Positions 18,567 to 27,953 of a DNA stretch of 64,000 bases are shown piece by piece. The first letter of the stretch is position 1, and each line of letters starts with the position of its first letter. Origin of the DNA: an uncultured Erythrobacter sp. (lineage in GTDB: Bacteria > Pseudomonadota > Alphaproteobacteria > Sphingomonadales > Sphingomonadaceae). The position numbers and the translations under genes are program-made. The DNA lies in contig NZ_CANMPJ010000001.1 in NCBI RefSeq assembly GCF_947499705.1, positions 1,399,501 to 1,463,500 on the forward strand. Direction: 5' to 3'. A model generated the notes under the pieces. The model was given only the letters and a program-made list of their open reading frames with translations, ran no database searches and was not told where the DNA came from.

Positions 18567-19234
18567 CACCATTCACCCCGGTAATCGTGATTGGCATCGA
18601 CCATTTCCTTGAGCGACGTCACGCCATCCTTCGGCTCGGAGGTGCGGCGTCCCGGCTCCTGTGTGCCGGCCTTGGGCGTCTCGCCAGCTGCGAGTGCATC
18701 GAGCACCGCGTCGAGCCGTTCTGGCGTCAGGTCTTCGTAATTGTCGTCGTTGATCTGGACCATCGGCGCGGTGGCGCAATTGCCCATGCATTCGACCTCG
18801 GTGAGGGTCCAGAGGCCGTCCTCGGAGACCTTGCCGAAATCCATCCCGCGCTTTTTGCAGGCGGAAATGATATCGTCCGATCCGCGCAGCATGCACGGCG
18901 TCGTGCCGCAGACCTGCACGTGGTACTTTCCGACCGGCTTCATGTTGTACATAAAATAGAAGGTCGCGACTTCGAGCACGCGGATCACCGGCACGTCGAT
19001 ATAGGCGGCGACATATTCGATCACCGGTAGCGGCAGCCAGCCCTGCGTTTCGGTCTCTTCACCGACCTGACGCTGCGCCAGATCGAGCAGCGGCATCACG
19101 GCCGATTTCTGCCGCCCTTCCGGGTACTTGGCGATGTGATAATCCGCCTTCGCCTTGTTAGCCTTTGTCCATTCGAACGAGTCCCAACGCGCACGCAGCT
19201 CGGGCGTATCGGGTGCGGGTGTGCGATCAGCCAT
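18566..19234 (-). CDS. nuoE: NADH-quinone oxidoreductase subunit E
   Basis: Thioredoxin-fold subunit of the NADH-dehydrogenase module, holding the [2Fe-2S] cluster N1a. From ATG 19234 ([14 protein letters not shown]) the protein has 222 residues; the frame is open further upstream but that stretch is the antisense-like part of the preceding gene. The four cluster ligands are visible as CGTTPC and later ECMGNC, and the VLEVATFYFMYN motif is typical. The alphaproteobacterial C-terminal extension (AGTQEPGRRTSEPKDG) is present. The start overlaps the upstream 81-codon gene by 8 nt. Confidence 0.96.
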   Translation of the reverse strand: MADRTPAPDTPELRARWDSFEWTKANKAKADYHIAKYPEGRQKSAVMPLLDLAQRQVGEETETQGWLPLPVIEYVAAYIDVPVIRVLEVATFYFMYNMKPVGKYHVQVCGTTPCMLRGSDDIISACKKRGMDFGKVSEDGLWTLTEVECMGNCATAPMVQINDDNYEDLTPERLDAVLDALAAGETPKAGTQEPGRRTSEPKDGVTSLKEMVDANHDYRGEW

Positions 19235-19472
19235 CGAGCTGCTCCTCGTCCTGGTCCGCCGTGATAGCGCGATTGCCGATATAGAGAATGCCGACCCACA
19301 GAATGAGGATAAAGCCAAGACCAGAGCCAAAAAGCAGCCAGAAATTGTCGAGCGCGTTCTCAAACACGCCTGCATTTCCCATCGCCACAAGGCCGAAGAA
19401 AATCGCTGGCCCACCAGCAATGGCGAGTACAACGAGGCCAAGCACTACAAGCAATGAAGTATTGATCTTCAC
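19227..19472 (-). CDS. Small two-helix membrane protein, 81 residues, between nuoD and nuoE
   Basis: The frame has two GTG candidates, 19481 and 19472. I prefer 19472: it overlaps the nuoD stop as GTGA and has GGGGAG eight bases upstream, whereas 19481 would have that same sequence directly abutting it. The product has two long hydrophobic segments ([21 protein letters not shown] and [20 protein letters not shown], each about 20 residues) and an acidic tail (DQDEEQLDG). No family is recognised. It is coupled to nuoD and to nuoE. Confidence 0.65.
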   Translation of the reverse strand: MKINTSLLVVLGLVVLAIAGGPAIFFGLVAMGNAGVFENALDNFWLLFGSGLGFILILWVGILYIGNRAITADQDEEQLDG

Positions 19473-20683
19473 CGGTCGCACTCCCCAAACACCACGTCGA
19501 TCGCGCCCAGAATGGCGGTCGCGTCTGGGAGCATGTGCCCCTTACTCATCATGTCCATCGCTTGCAGGTGCGAAAACGCCGTGGGGCGGATCTTGCAGCG
19601 GTATGGCTTGTTGGTGCCGTCGCTGACGAGATAGACGCCGAACTCACCCTTGGGGCTTTCTGTCGCCACGTAGACTTCGCCTTCGGGCACATGGAAGCCC
19701 TCGGTGTAGAGCTTGAAGTGGTGGATCAGGCTTTCCATCGATTGCTTCATCTCGCCGCGCTTGGGCGGGGAGACTTTGCCGTCGGTGCTGGCGACGGGGC
19801 CTTCGGGCATGTCACGCAGGCACTGGCGGATGATCTTCGCGCTCTCGCGCACTTCCTTCACCCGCACCATGAAACGATCGTAGCAATCAGAGTTGGTGCC
19901 GACCGGAATGTCGAATTCCATGCGGTCGTAGACATCATAGGGCTGCGATTTGCGCAGGTCCCACGGAATGCCCGCCGCACGGATCATCGGACCGCTGAAA
20001 CCCCACGCAATCGCATCATCGCGGCTGACCACGGCTATATCGACATTGCGCTGTTTGAAGATGCGGTTGTCGATCACGAGGCTCATCGCGTCGTCGAACA
20101 GTTGGAAGAAACGGTTGTCGAGCCAGTCGCAGATATCGACGAGCAGCTTCTCAGGCACGTCCTGATGCACGCCGCCCGGACGGAACCATGCCGAGTGCAT
20201 CCGCGCGCCGCTCGCTCGCTCGAAGAAGTTCATGCAATCTTCGCGCAGATCCATGATCCACAGGTTTGGCGTAAATGCCCCAACATCAAGCACATGCGCG
20301 CCCATGTTGAGCATGTGGTTGCAGATGCGGGTCAGCTCGGCGAACAGCACGCGCAGATACTGCGCACGCTCTGGCACTTCGAGATTGAGCAACTTCTCGA
20401 TCGCGAGAACGTAGGAATGCTCCTGGCAAAGCGGCGAGCAGTAATCGAGCCGGTCGAAATACGGCAGCGCCTGCAAATAGGTCTTCTGCTCGATCAGCTT
20501 TTCGGTGCCGCGGTGTAGCAGGCCGACATGGGGATCGATCCGTTCGATCACTTCGCCGTCCAGCTCCATGATCATGCGCAGCACGCCGTGCGCCGCAGGG
20601 TGCTGGGGTCCGAAATTGATCGTGTAGTTGGTGATGACGTCGCCGTCAGTGGTTGGCGACTCTTCGACTTGTATGCCGCTCAT
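19469..20683 (-). CDS. nuoD: NADH-quinone oxidoreductase subunit D
   Basis: 49-kDa-type subunit of complex I that, with NuoB, forms the quinone-reduction site. The 404-residue protein contains [14 protein letters not shown], with the quinone-site histidine, [27 protein letters not shown] and the C-terminal [13 protein letters not shown]. It is a stand-alone NuoD and not a NuoCD fusion. ATG 20683 overlaps the nuoC stop (ATGA). Confidence 0.98.
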   Translation of the reverse strand: MSGIQVEESPTTDGDVITNYTINFGPQHPAAHGVLRMIMELDGEVIERIDPHVGLLHRGTEKLIEQKTYLQALPYFDRLDYCSPLCQEHSYVLAIEKLLNLEVPERAQYLRVLFAELTRICNHMLNMGAHVLDVGAFTPNLWIMDLREDCMNFFERASGARMHSAWFRPGGVHQDVPEKLLVDICDWLDNRFFQLFDDAMSLVIDNRIFKQRNVDIAVVSRDDAIAWGFSGPMIRAAGIPWDLRKSQPYDVYDRMEFDIPVGTNSDCYDRFMVRVKEVRESAKIIRQCLRDMPEGPVASTDGKVSPPKRGEMKQSMESLIHHFKLYTEGFHVPEGEVYVATESPKGEFGVYLVSDGTNKPYRCKIRPTAFSHLQAMDMMSKGHMLPDATAILGAIDVVFGECDR

Positions 20684-21324
20684 GATTTCTTCTCCGGAGC
20701 TGCGTCTCCGTCTGCCTTCTCATCGCCGGGCAGCACGTAATCCGAGCCCTCCCATGGCGAAAGGAAGTCGAAGGTGCGCATATCCTGCGCCAATTCGACC
20801 GGTTCGTAGACTACGCGCTTTTCCTCTTCGGAGTACCGAAGCTCAGTATAGCCCGTCATCGGGAAATCCTTGCGGAAAGGATGCCCTTCAAAACCGTAAT
20901 CAGTGAGGATGCGGCGCAGATCCTTGTTGCCCGCAAAGGTGACACCGTACATGTCGAACACTTCGCGTTCGAGCCAACCGGCATTGGGCCAAAGCGTCGT
21001 GACAGTCGGCACTGGTGTTGCTTCGTCGGTCGAGCACTTCACCATCACGCGGTGGTTCTTGGTCAGGCTGAGCAGCATGTAGACGACTTCGAAACGTTCG
21101 TGGCGATCCGGATAGTCAGCTCCGGCAATTTCCATCAATTGCTGGTATTCATGAGCTTCACGCAGGATGCTCAGCACCATCGCAATCGCTTCACGTTTGA
21201 CGGTGAAGATCACTTCGCCATGGCGCTCTTCGGCACCAAGAAGCCACACACTGATGCTCTCGCTCAGCGCGTCGATTACGCCTTCGTTGGAGGCGAATTT
21301 AGGGGCGGAATGGAGGACGGTCAT
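20680..21324 (-). CDS. nuoC: NADH-quinone oxidoreductase subunit C
   Basis: 30-kDa-type peripheral subunit of complex I, 214 residues. The conserved [40 protein letters not shown] (key residues [11 protein letters not shown]) and [21 protein letters not shown] segments are present. The C-terminus is short and acidic/lysine-rich ([14 protein letters not shown]). The gene starts 9 nt after nuoB and overlaps nuoD by 4 nt. Confidence 0.97.
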   Translation of the reverse strand: MTVLHSAPKFASNEGVIDALSESISVWLLGAEERHGEVIFTVKREAIAMVLSILREAHEYQQLMEIAGADYPDRHERFEVVYMLLSLTKNHRVMVKCSTDEATPVPTVTTLWPNAGWLEREVFDMYGVTFAGNKDLRRILTDYGFEGHPFRKDFPMTGYTELRYSEEEKRVVYEPVELAQDMRTFDFLSPWEGSDYVLPGDEKADGDAAPEKKS

Positions 21325-21333
21325 ATGCGATCC

Positions 21334-21939
21334 TCAACGCTCAATCGTGCCGACGCGGCGGATCTTCCGCTGCAATTGCATCACGCCGTAAAGCAGGGCT
21401 TCGGCTGTGGGTGGGCATCCGGGTACATAGATGTCGACCGGAACAATCCGATCGCAGCCGCGCACGACGCTATAGGAATAGTGATAATAGCCGCCGCCAT
21501 TCGCGCACGAACCCATGCTGATGACGTATTTCGGGTCCGACATCTGGTCATAAACCTTGCGCAGAGCCGGAGCCATCTTGTTGCACAAAGTACCCGCGAC
21601 GATCATCAGGTCCGACTGGCGCGGGGACGCGCGCGGGGCCGCGCCGAACCGCTCCATATCATAGCGCGGCATGTTAACGTGGATCATCTCAACCGCGCAG
21701 CAGGCGAGGCCGAACGTCATCCACCACAGTGATCCGGTGCGCGCCCATTGGAACACATCCTCAGTCGAAGTGACCAGGAAACCCTTGTCATTCACTTCGG
21801 TCTGGAGCGCGTTGAAATAGTCCGCATTAGGCTGCTTGACCTCACCGCCCTGCGCAGTGGGCATGGTCGCAGCCGCCTCGGCCGCGTTCAAAGGCGCGGT
21901 CGGCGGTGTGATGATCGTATTGTTCGAAGGAGTGCTCAT
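21334..21939 (-). CDS. nuoB: NADH-quinone oxidoreductase subunit B
   Basis: PSST-type subunit carrying the terminal [4Fe-4S] cluster N2. From ATG 21939 ([13 protein letters not shown]) it has 201 residues; this ATG overlaps the nuoA stop (ATGA). Cluster ligands are visible as the vicinal cysteines in GLACCAVEM, then [10 protein letters not shown] and [14 protein letters not shown]. The N-terminal ~45 residues before the conserved core are variable and Pro/Ala-rich, as in relatives. Confidence 0.97.
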   Translation of the reverse strand: MSTPSNNTIITPPTAPLNAAEAAATMPTAQGGEVKQPNADYFNALQTEVNDKGFLVTSTEDVFQWARTGSLWWMTFGLACCAVEMIHVNMPRYDMERFGAAPRASPRQSDLMIVAGTLCNKMAPALRKVYDQMSDPKYVISMGSCANGGGYYHYSYSVVRGCDRIVPVDIYVPGCPPTAEALLYGVMQLQRKIRRVGTIER

Positions 21940-22310
21940 TCCCAGTCCAGAGCTCCCTTCTTCCATTCATATGTCAGGCCGACTGCGAGGATGAAGAGGA
22001 AGGTCATCATCCCGATCCAACCAACCCATTGCGTCTCACCCAGGCTTACCGCCCACGGGAACAGGAATGCGGCCTCAAGATCGAAGATAATGAAGCTGAT
22101 CGCGACGAGATAGAATCGCACATCGAACTGACTGCGGGCATCTTCGAAGGCCGGAAAACCGCACTCATATTCGGACAGCTTTTCGGCATCCGGATTGTGC
22201 GCGCCTGTCAGCCGGGAAACACCCATCGGCAGGAACACGAACAGGACCGACAGGCCGAGTGCGATGAAGATAAATAACAGTATCGGCAGATACTGGCTGA
22301 GGTCGATCAC
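21936..22310 (-). CDS. nuoA: NADH-quinone oxidoreductase subunit A
   Basis: First gene of the complex I operon; a three-helix membrane subunit. I start it at GTG 22310 ([19 protein letters not shown]), giving 124 residues, the normal family length. The frame is open 73 codons further up but that part is unconserved and lies in the promoter region. A GGA lies 8-10 nt upstream of the GTG. The conserved [29 protein letters not shown] region (key residues YECG and RFYLVAI) and [13 protein letters not shown] are present. Confidence 0.95.
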   Translation of the reverse strand: MIDLSQYLPILLFIFIALGLSVLFVFLPMGVSRLTGAHNPDAEKLSEYECGFPAFEDARSQFDVRFYLVAISFIIFDLEAAFLFPWAVSLGETQWVGWIGMMTFLFILAVGLTYEWKKGALDWE

Positions 22311-22598
22311 GGCAATTTCCAAGCGAATTAATCCCAGGCGCGGCACTAGGCCCCTCGTCCGCCCCGCGCAAGACCGCGAATCGGGCAAAACTGCGTAGTC
22401 CTGTTGCGAAAAATCGAACGGAGCGCCAGCCCTGTGGGGCGCTATTTCATCTTTATCCCACGTGCTGCGCGAGATCGCTAACACTTCTGCGCTCTGCCCC
22501 CGCTCTCTCAAACGGGACAAACCGATCACCTGACATTTTATCGATTATTCATAAGTTTACCTTACTCCGATCTCGATTTGCAATAACGCGAGAGTTCA
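22311..22598. promoter_or_regulatory. Divergent promoter region of the nuo operon and a hypothetical gene
   Basis: This 288-nt gap separates nuoA (-) from the gene at 22599 (+) and must hold the promoters of both. The right half (22530-22590) is AT-rich (ATTTTATCGATTATTCATAAG), which suits the rightward promoter. A hairpin with stem AGCGCC/GGCGCT lies at 22422-22443; it would fall in the nuo leader if transcription starts to its right. No tRNA or conserved RNA is seen. Confidence 0.5.
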
Positions 22599-23354
22599 AT
22601 GTTCGGAAGAAAAGGTCTCAAGCCAGAGCCAAAACCAGTCTCGACGCTGGCCGATTTCAATGAGGCTAAGGGCTTCGTCGCCACGCCGGAACACGCGCAC
22701 GCGGCGGGGGAATTGTTCTTCGAGCTTTGTTACAACCAACTGGCACAGAATGGCGATGCCGTTGGTGTCGAGAATTTCATTGGGCTGCTTGCATCTGCCG
22801 GTGGAGTCACATGCATTGCGACGTCACTGATCGAGTGGGACTTCGTGAGGATGCAGCCGAACACCGGCGACCTGATCTTGGAGCAGCAAGTCGCCGGGAA
22901 CAGCTATTATTGCGGCGAACTTCCAACCCGCTATCTCTATGAAAGCGAGCTTTCGCTGCTCAATATCGCGTTGCAATATGCCATGAAGCATGGCGCACCC
23001 ATCCAGCATGACTTTCTTCACGAGCCCATCGGCCGTGCGATGGAAAGTGTGGGCACACCGCATTTCGGCATCCCGAGGCTTACGGCGGAGCACACACCCG
23101 ACGCCTCACCATTGGATTTGGCAAAAATAGCCTGGCCCCAAGCAGAGCACACTTTTGACAGCGCAAACCTCGCCCTCGAATACCGTCCAGCGGCGATGGG
23201 CTACGCGATTGGCAAAGCCATTGATACCGCGGCGGGAACGCTTGATCCCTTGCTCCTGGCCCAGATCGCGGTCGAGCACGCTGTGCCGATGTCGATGGTC
23301 GACCCCGCGCAGTTCTGGGATGATCTGCAAACACTAAAAGCGAACGCTGCCTAA
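22599..23354 (+). CDS. Hypothetical protein, divergent from nuoA
   Basis: A soluble 251-residue protein without signal peptide or membrane helix. It begins MFGRKGLKPEPKP and has a mainly helical appearance, with FFELCYNQLAQNGD and GELPTRYLYESELSLLNIALQYA. I recognise no enzymatic motif or family. The codon use and GC-rich third positions are like those of its neighbours, which supports a real gene. It converges with the aldehyde dehydrogenase gene, with only 25 nt between stops, and is divergent from nuoA, so any regulatory link with complex I is only positional. Confidence 0.7.
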   Translation: MFGRKGLKPEPKPVSTLADFNEAKGFVATPEHAHAAGELFFELCYNQLAQNGDAVGVENFIGLLASAGGVTCIATSLIEWDFVRMQPNTGDLILEQQVAGNSYYCGELPTRYLYESELSLLNIALQYAMKHGAPIQHDFLHEPIGRAMESVGTPHFGIPRLTAEHTPDASPLDLAKIAWPQAEHTFDSANLALEYRPAAMGYAIGKAIDTAAGTLDPLLLAQIAVEHAVPMSMVDPAQFWDDLQTLKANAA

Positions 23355-23355
23355 G

Positions 23356-23379
23356 CTCAAAACTACGCTGGGTTGAGCC
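23356..23379. terminator. Possible bidirectional terminator hairpin
   Basis: The 25-nt space between two convergent stops contains GCTCAA (23356-23361) and its complement TTGAGC (23374-23379), a six-pair stem with a 12-nt loop and A/T bases outside it. The stem is short and has no clear T-run, so this is a weak candidate. Confidence 0.3.
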
Positions 23380-24810
23380 TTACTTCATCATGTTTGCAGC
23401 GGCTTTCTCCGTTGCCTTGCCATATGGCGGCTTGAACCCACCGAGTTTGGCGATGTCGATTTTTGGCTGATGATAGACCGCGCGGGCGTGGCTGAACTCG
23501 CGGAATCCCTCGACCGCGTGGTAGCTGCCAATGCCGGATGGACCGACGCCGCCAAACGGAAGGTCTTCCATTGAGACATGGAAGATCACATCGTTCGTGG
23601 TGACACCGCCGGAAATGGTGCGGGTCAGCACACGCTCCTGCTCCTCCTTGTCCTCGCCAAAGTAATAGAGGCCAAGCGGGCGATCATGCTCGTTGACGTA
23701 GTCTACCGCCTGATCGACAGCCTTGTAGGTCTTCACCGGCAGCACCGGACCGAAGATTTCCTCCTGCATTGCCGTCATTTCTTCGGTGACATTCTTGAGG
23801 ATGGTGAGCGGCATCTTGCGCTGGTTCGCATTGCCGAAATCTTCGTTTCCGGGATTGACCTCGACCACTTCCGCGCCCTTCTCACGGGCATCTTCGACAA
23901 GGCCCTGAAGCCGCTCGAAATGGCGGTCCGACACGATCGAGGCGTAATCGTCGTTCTCAAGCAGCGTCGGGTAGAGCGCTGATACGCCGTTAGAGACACC
24001 GGCGACCGCTTCGTCCTGCTTGTCCTCAGGCACATACATGTAGTCGGGGCTGAGGCAGATTTGCCCGGCATTCATCATCTTGCCCAGCGCGATCCGCTCC
24101 CCCGCCTTTTCGAAATCGGCGCTGCGTCCCATGATAACCGGCGATTTTCCGCCGAGTTCAAGCGTGACTGGTACAAGGTTTTCGGCGGCCGACTGCATCA
24201 CGCGGCGCCCTGTGGCGGTCGATCCGGTGAAAACGAGGTGATCGAATGGTAGCGATGAGAACGCAGCTGCAACCTCAGGACCGCCTGTGACCACAGCAAC
24301 TTCGTCTGGCGTGAAATATTCCTCCACCAGCTCGGCCATCAACTGACTTGTGCGTTCGGTGAACTCGCTCGGCTTGATCATCGCGCGGTTGCCCGCCGCG
24401 AGAACCTGCATAAGCGGCGCGAAGGCGAGATTGACCGGGAAATTCCACGGGCTGAGAATGCCAATCACACCCTTCGGTTCGTAACGCACTTCCGCCTTGG
24501 CACCGAGCAATCCAAGCGGAAACTGGACCGGGCGCTTCTCAGTCTTGGCCCATTTGTCCATGTTCTTCAGGGCATGCTTACCTGCACCAACCGTTCCGGC
24601 GATGTCTGTAATCATGCTCTGCTCCATGGCGCGGTTGCCGAAGTCGGAACTCATCGCCTTGCACAGGTTCTCACCATGCTCCTTAAGCAGCGCCATCGCG
24701 CGCTTGATCCGGTCCTTGCGCATAGACATCGATTCCGGTCTGGAAGCGGTGAAAGCATCGCGCTGCCGTCGCAGGATTGCTTCGAGTTCTTCGCGCCGAT
24801 CGTCGGCCAT
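23380..24810 (-). CDS. Coniferyl aldehyde dehydrogenase-type ALDH
   Basis: An NAD(P)-dependent aldehyde dehydrogenase of 476 residues, oxidising an aldehyde to the acid. The catalytic glutamate motif LELGGKSPVIMG, the FTGSTATGRRVM cofactor loop and the catalytic cysteine in NAGQICLSPDYMYVP are present. The GQICLSPDY version of the cysteine motif and the PLGLYYFGEDKEE region match the coniferyl-aldehyde/medium-chain group better than betaine- or succinate-semialdehyde dehydrogenases. True substrate is unknown; lignin-derived or aliphatic aldehydes are both possible. It is transcribed away from the neighbouring thiolase gene. Confidence 0.85.
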   Translation of the reverse strand: MADDRREELEAILRRQRDAFTASRPESMSMRKDRIKRAMALLKEHGENLCKAMSSDFGNRAMEQSMITDIAGTVGAGKHALKNMDKWAKTEKRPVQFPLGLLGAKAEVRYEPKGVIGILSPWNFPVNLAFAPLMQVLAAGNRAMIKPSEFTERTSQLMAELVEEYFTPDEVAVVTGGPEVAAAFSSLPFDHLVFTGSTATGRRVMQSAAENLVPVTLELGGKSPVIMGRSADFEKAGERIALGKMMNAGQICLSPDYMYVPEDKQDEAVAGVSNGVSALYPTLLENDDYASIVSDRHFERLQGLVEDAREKGAEVVEVNPGNEDFGNANQRKMPLTILKNVTEEMTAMQEEIFGPVLPVKTYKAVDQAVDYVNEHDRPLGLYYFGEDKEEQERVLTRTISGGVTTNDVIFHVSMEDLPFGGVGPSGIGSYHAVEGFREFSHARAVYHQPKIDIAKLGGFKPPYGKATEKAAANMMK

Positions 24811-24977
24811 AATTCTCTCCCAGTTGTGACCCGTTTTGATTTGCTATTGGTTCTTGCGCAAAGCCGGGGCGCTGACAAGTTAATACGAATTCGCTGCCTG
24901 GGCTCGATTGCGTTTGCCGCAATGCAGCATTACATCGCAATTCGAACACGTTCTCCCCCGACACAAAGGAACCCGAC

Positions 24978-26174
24978 ATGGCCCATTTCTCAGCCGCAGA
25001 CCCGATCGTGATCCTCTCCTACGCCCGCACGCCAATGGGCGGCATGCAAGGCGCTCTGTCCGAAGTTTCGGCGACCGATCTCGGCGCGACTGCGGTGAAA
25101 GCGGCTGTAGAGCGCTCGGGCATCAGCGGTGAGAATATCGACCGCGCCTATATGGGCTGCGTCCTGCCAGCGGGCCTCGGGCAGGCCCCTGCCCGTCAAG
25201 CCGCGATCAAAGCCGGACTGCCAAAATCGGTCGAAGCAACGACCGTCAACAAAGTCTGCGGTAGCGGAATGCAAACCGTCATCATGGGCGCAGAGGCGCT
25301 CGCCAGCGGCACGGTAGACGTAGTCGTCGCGGGCGGCATGGAGAGCATGACCAACGCGCCTTACCTGCTCAAGAAGCACCGCTCGGGCGCACGCATCGGG
25401 CACGACACGACTTATGACCACATGTTCCTCGACGGGTTGGAAGACGCTTATGAAGAAGGCCGCGCGATGGGCACCTTCGCACAGGACACCGCCGACGAAT
25501 ACCAGCTGACCCGTGAGAATATGGACGAGTATTCAATCGAGTCCCTCCGCCGCGCCAATGCCGCCATCGAAAGCGGCGCGTTTGCCGATGAAGTGGTTTC
25601 AGTCACTTACGCGACCCGCAAGGGCGAAGTGACGGTCGATACCGACGAACAACCCGGCAAAGGCCGCCCCGACAAGATCCCGCAGCTACGCGCTGCCTTC
25701 GCCAAGGACGGCACAATTACCGCCGCGACATCGAGCTCAATCTCGGACGGCGCGGCAGCAGTCGTGCTGACCCGCGAAAGCATCGCCAAGGATCAAGGTA
25801 CGGAGCCCGTTGCCAAAGTAGTCGCCATGGCCGCGCATGCTCGCGAACCAAAAGATTTCACCGTCGCTCCAGTCGGCGCGATCCAGAAGGTTCTCGAAAA
25901 GGCTGAATGGTCGATCGACGATGTCGACCTGTGGGAAGTCAACGAAGCTTTCGCTTGCGTCGCTATGTTCGCGATGCGCGACATCGGCATTCCCCATGAC
26001 AAGGTGAACGTGAATGGCGGCGCGACAGCGCTCGGTCACCCAATCGGCGCAAGCGGCACACGGATTATCGTGACGCTCCTCAATGCGCTCAAATCGCAAG
26101 GCAAGACCAAGGGTGTCGCAAGCCTTTGCATCGGCGGCGGTGAGGCTACCGCTGTGGCGGTCGAACTGGTCTGA
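24978..26174 (+). CDS. Acetyl-CoA C-acetyltransferase (thiolase)
   Basis: A type II thiolase that condenses two acetyl-CoA to acetoacetyl-CoA or cleaves 3-ketoacyl-CoA. The 398-residue protein has the acyl-accepting cysteine in VNKVCGSGMQT (Cys94), the GGMESMTNAPYLL motif, the histidine in NVNGGATALGHPIGASG and the second catalytic cysteine in CIGGGEATAV. An AAAGGA ribosome-binding site precedes the ATG. A stand-alone gene; no phaB, phaC or CoA transferase lies next to it, so ketone-body, isoleucine or fatty-acid degradation roles cannot be told apart. Confidence 0.93.
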   Translation: MAHFSAADPIVILSYARTPMGGMQGALSEVSATDLGATAVKAAVERSGISGENIDRAYMGCVLPAGLGQAPARQAAIKAGLPKSVEATTVNKVCGSGMQTVIMGAEALASGTVDVVVAGGMESMTNAPYLLKKHRSGARIGHDTTYDHMFLDGLEDAYEEGRAMGTFAQDTADEYQLTRENMDEYSIESLRRANAAIESGAFADEVVSVTYATRKGEVTVDTDEQPGKGRPDKIPQLRAAFAKDGTITAATSSSISDGAAAVVLTRESIAKDQGTEPVAKVVAMAAHAREPKDFTVAPVGAIQKVLEKAEWSIDDVDLWEVNEAFACVAMFAMRDIGIPHDKVNVNGGATALGHPIGASGTRIIVTLLNALKSQGKTKGVASLCIGGGEATAVAVELV

Positions 26175-26181
26175 TCCAAAC

Positions 26182-26209
26182 GCGAGCTCCTGCCATCGCG
26201 GGAGCTCGC
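26182..26209. terminator. Bidirectional terminator hairpin between thiolase and SH3-domain gene
   Basis: A perfect nine-pair GC-rich stem, GCGAGCTCC at 26182-26190 and GGAGCTCGC at 26201-26209, with a 10-nt loop, lies 8 nt after the thiolase stop and 7 nt after the convergent SH3-gene stop. No T-run follows on either strand. Its position fits a shared terminator. Confidence 0.6.
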
Positions 26210-26215
26210 AGTTAC

Positions 26216-26725
26216 TCAGGTGTCGTCCACACCCCAGAGCCGTTCCACAGCAATCCAACCGCTGCGCCCACCAATATCCACTTCGCAGAAGTTGGTGCGG
26301 CAGGCGCCCAAAGTGCCGACCACACCCGGTTCCGCACGCCAGCGCAGTGCAGAACTTGCGCTTGCTTCATCGCGGATATCGACCAGTCCTTCACCGATGA
26401 CCAAGGCGGTGCGTTCTGGATTAAGCTGGCTTTGCGCCACCCAGCCCTGTGATCCGTCAGGATCCTGGATCAGGCGCCAGCCCTCACGCAGTCGGACCAC
26501 CTTCACCGGCAACCCCTTGCGCTTGTAAACCCAGTCGATCTTGTATTCCTGACTTGGCCCGACGCGCATGTTTACCTCGTCGAACCGCATCGATGCCCAA
26601 TACGGCACTTCGCGATCCTGAGCATGCGCTGCAGGCGTGCCGAAAACAGCCGCCGTGGCGGCCAGCAAGCACAAACCGGCCATGGAAAAGAAGCGCAGTG
26701 AAGTCATGAACATGGCGATAACCAT
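26216..26725 (-). CDS. SH3-domain-containing secreted protein
   Basis: A 169-residue protein (157-163 residues if the ATG at 26713 or 26707 is used). It has a signal peptide (FFSMAGLCLLAATAAVFG, cleavage near AHAQ) and one or two bacterial SH3-like repeats: MRFDEVNMRVGPSQEYKIDWVY with GLPVKVVRLREGWRLIQDPDGSQGWV (key residues NMRVGPS and GWV), then VDIRDEASASSALRWRAEPG...GWIAVERLWGV. SH3b domains bind peptides or cell-wall components, so the mature protein is probably periplasmic and wall- or envelope-associated. It is divergent from the neighbouring dehydrogenase gene. Confidence 0.85.
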   Translation of the reverse strand: MVIAMFMTSLRFFSMAGLCLLAATAAVFGTPAAHAQDREVPYWASMRFDEVNMRVGPSQEYKIDWVYKRKGLPVKVVRLREGWRLIQDPDGSQGWVAQSQLNPERTALVIGEGLVDIRDEASASSALRWRAEPGVVGTLGACRTNFCEVDIGGRSGWIAVERLWGVDDT

Positions 26726-26821
26726 AGTCTTAGGGCGCTTTCAACCCGTCGGAGCACTTGGCGTCTCAATGTGGGATTCGCGGCCTTGACCGCGTGCCCC
26801 CTGTGCCATTAGCGCCAAGCC

Positions 26822-27838
26822 ATGGCTGAACTTCACGCTGCACCGCACTTCCCATCTGGCAAACCCAAAATTGTGGTGACACGCCATCTGATGCCGAGCG
26901 TCGAGGCGCGGATGAGCGAACTCTATGATGCCGCGTTGAACACAGATGACGAACCGATGAGCCGCGATGCCCTGATCGCAGCGATGCAGGATTGCGACGT
27001 TCTGGTCCCGACAGTCACCGACCGGGTCGATGCCGAAATGATCGCCGCCGCCGGAGATCGTTTGGGGCTGATCGCGAATTTCGGTGCGGGGACCGAGCAT
27101 ATCGACCTCGCCGCAGCCGCCGCGCGAAAGATCCTCGTCACCAACACGCCGGGCGTCTTCACCGACGACACCGCCGATATCGCCATGGCGGGTATCATCG
27201 GCGTCCCTCGCCGTATTCGCGAAGGCACCGGATTGGTCCGCAGCGGAAACTGGACGGGTTGGGCACCATCAGGGCTGCTGGGACGCAAACTTGGCGGCAA
27301 AGTGCTCGGCATCGTCGGCATGGGCCGCATTGGCCAGGCCGTGGCGCACCGCGCGCGGGCGTTCGGACTGGAAACCGCCTATTACAATCGGAAGCAATTG
27401 CCGGAAGCGGTGGAAAGCATGTTCGGCGCGCGCTTTGTGGGAGACATCGACCAGCTTGTTTCCGAAGCGGACATCCTCACCCTGCATTGCCCACTTACGG
27501 AGGAAACGCGCGGGCTGCTGGACGCGCGGCGGATCGGACTGATGAAGCCCGAAGCCAGCATCATCAACACCGCCCGCGGCGAACTGATCGACCAGGAAGC
27601 GCTGATCGCAGCGCTCGAAGAAGGACGGCTCGCGGGCGCAGGGCTGGACGTCTATCCGGATGAACCCAATGTCGATCGGCGCCTGATCAAACACCCCAAT
27701 GTCATGACGCTGCCCCATATCGGCAGCGCGACCGTGGAAGGGCGCGAGGCGTCGGGTGAGAAAGTGATCGCCAATATCCGTTTCTGGGCGGACGGCCATC
27801 GTCCCCCTGATCAGGTGTTGACTGCGCTGATCAAATAA
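26822..27838 (+). CDS. D-isomer-specific 2-hydroxyacid dehydrogenase (glyoxylate/hydroxypyruvate reductase type)
   Basis: An NAD(P)H-dependent oxidoreductase interconverting a 2-hydroxyacid and a 2-oxoacid. The 338-residue protein shows the Rossmann motif VLGIVGMGRIGQAVA, the substrate-site arginine in NTARGELID, the glutamate in DVYPDEPNV and the histidine in LPHIGSATVEGR, the normal Arg-Glu-His triad. The similarity pattern suggests a D-glycerate/glyoxylate reductase; formate-dehydrogenase or phosphoglycerate-dehydrogenase functions are less likely at this length. It is a single gene with its own upstream region. Confidence 0.88.
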   Translation: MAELHAAPHFPSGKPKIVVTRHLMPSVEARMSELYDAALNTDDEPMSRDALIAAMQDCDVLVPTVTDRVDAEMIAAAGDRLGLIANFGAGTEHIDLAAAAARKILVTNTPGVFTDDTADIAMAGIIGVPRRIREGTGLVRSGNWTGWAPSGLLGRKLGGKVLGIVGMGRIGQAVAHRARAFGLETAYYNRKQLPEAVESMFGARFVGDIDQLVSEADILTLHCPLTEETRGLLDARRIGLMKPEASIINTARGELIDQEALIAALEEGRLAGAGLDVYPDEPNVDRRLIKHPNVMTLPHIGSATVEGREASGEKVIANIRFWADGHRPPDQVLTALIK

Positions 27839-27953
27839 CGGGGCTAGGCCCCCTCTCCCCTAACAATTCAGGCGTGGATGGCGGGTGGCGGAGCGCTTGC
27901 CGCAGAACCGCAATGGCTCTTACACCCCGCGCAAAAGATCGGGGGAATGCCAC

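Noticed and set aside
22311-22529. Longer nuoA starting at 22529
   Set aside because: NuoA is about 120 residues; the extra 73 residues are polar and unconserved and fall in the promoter region.
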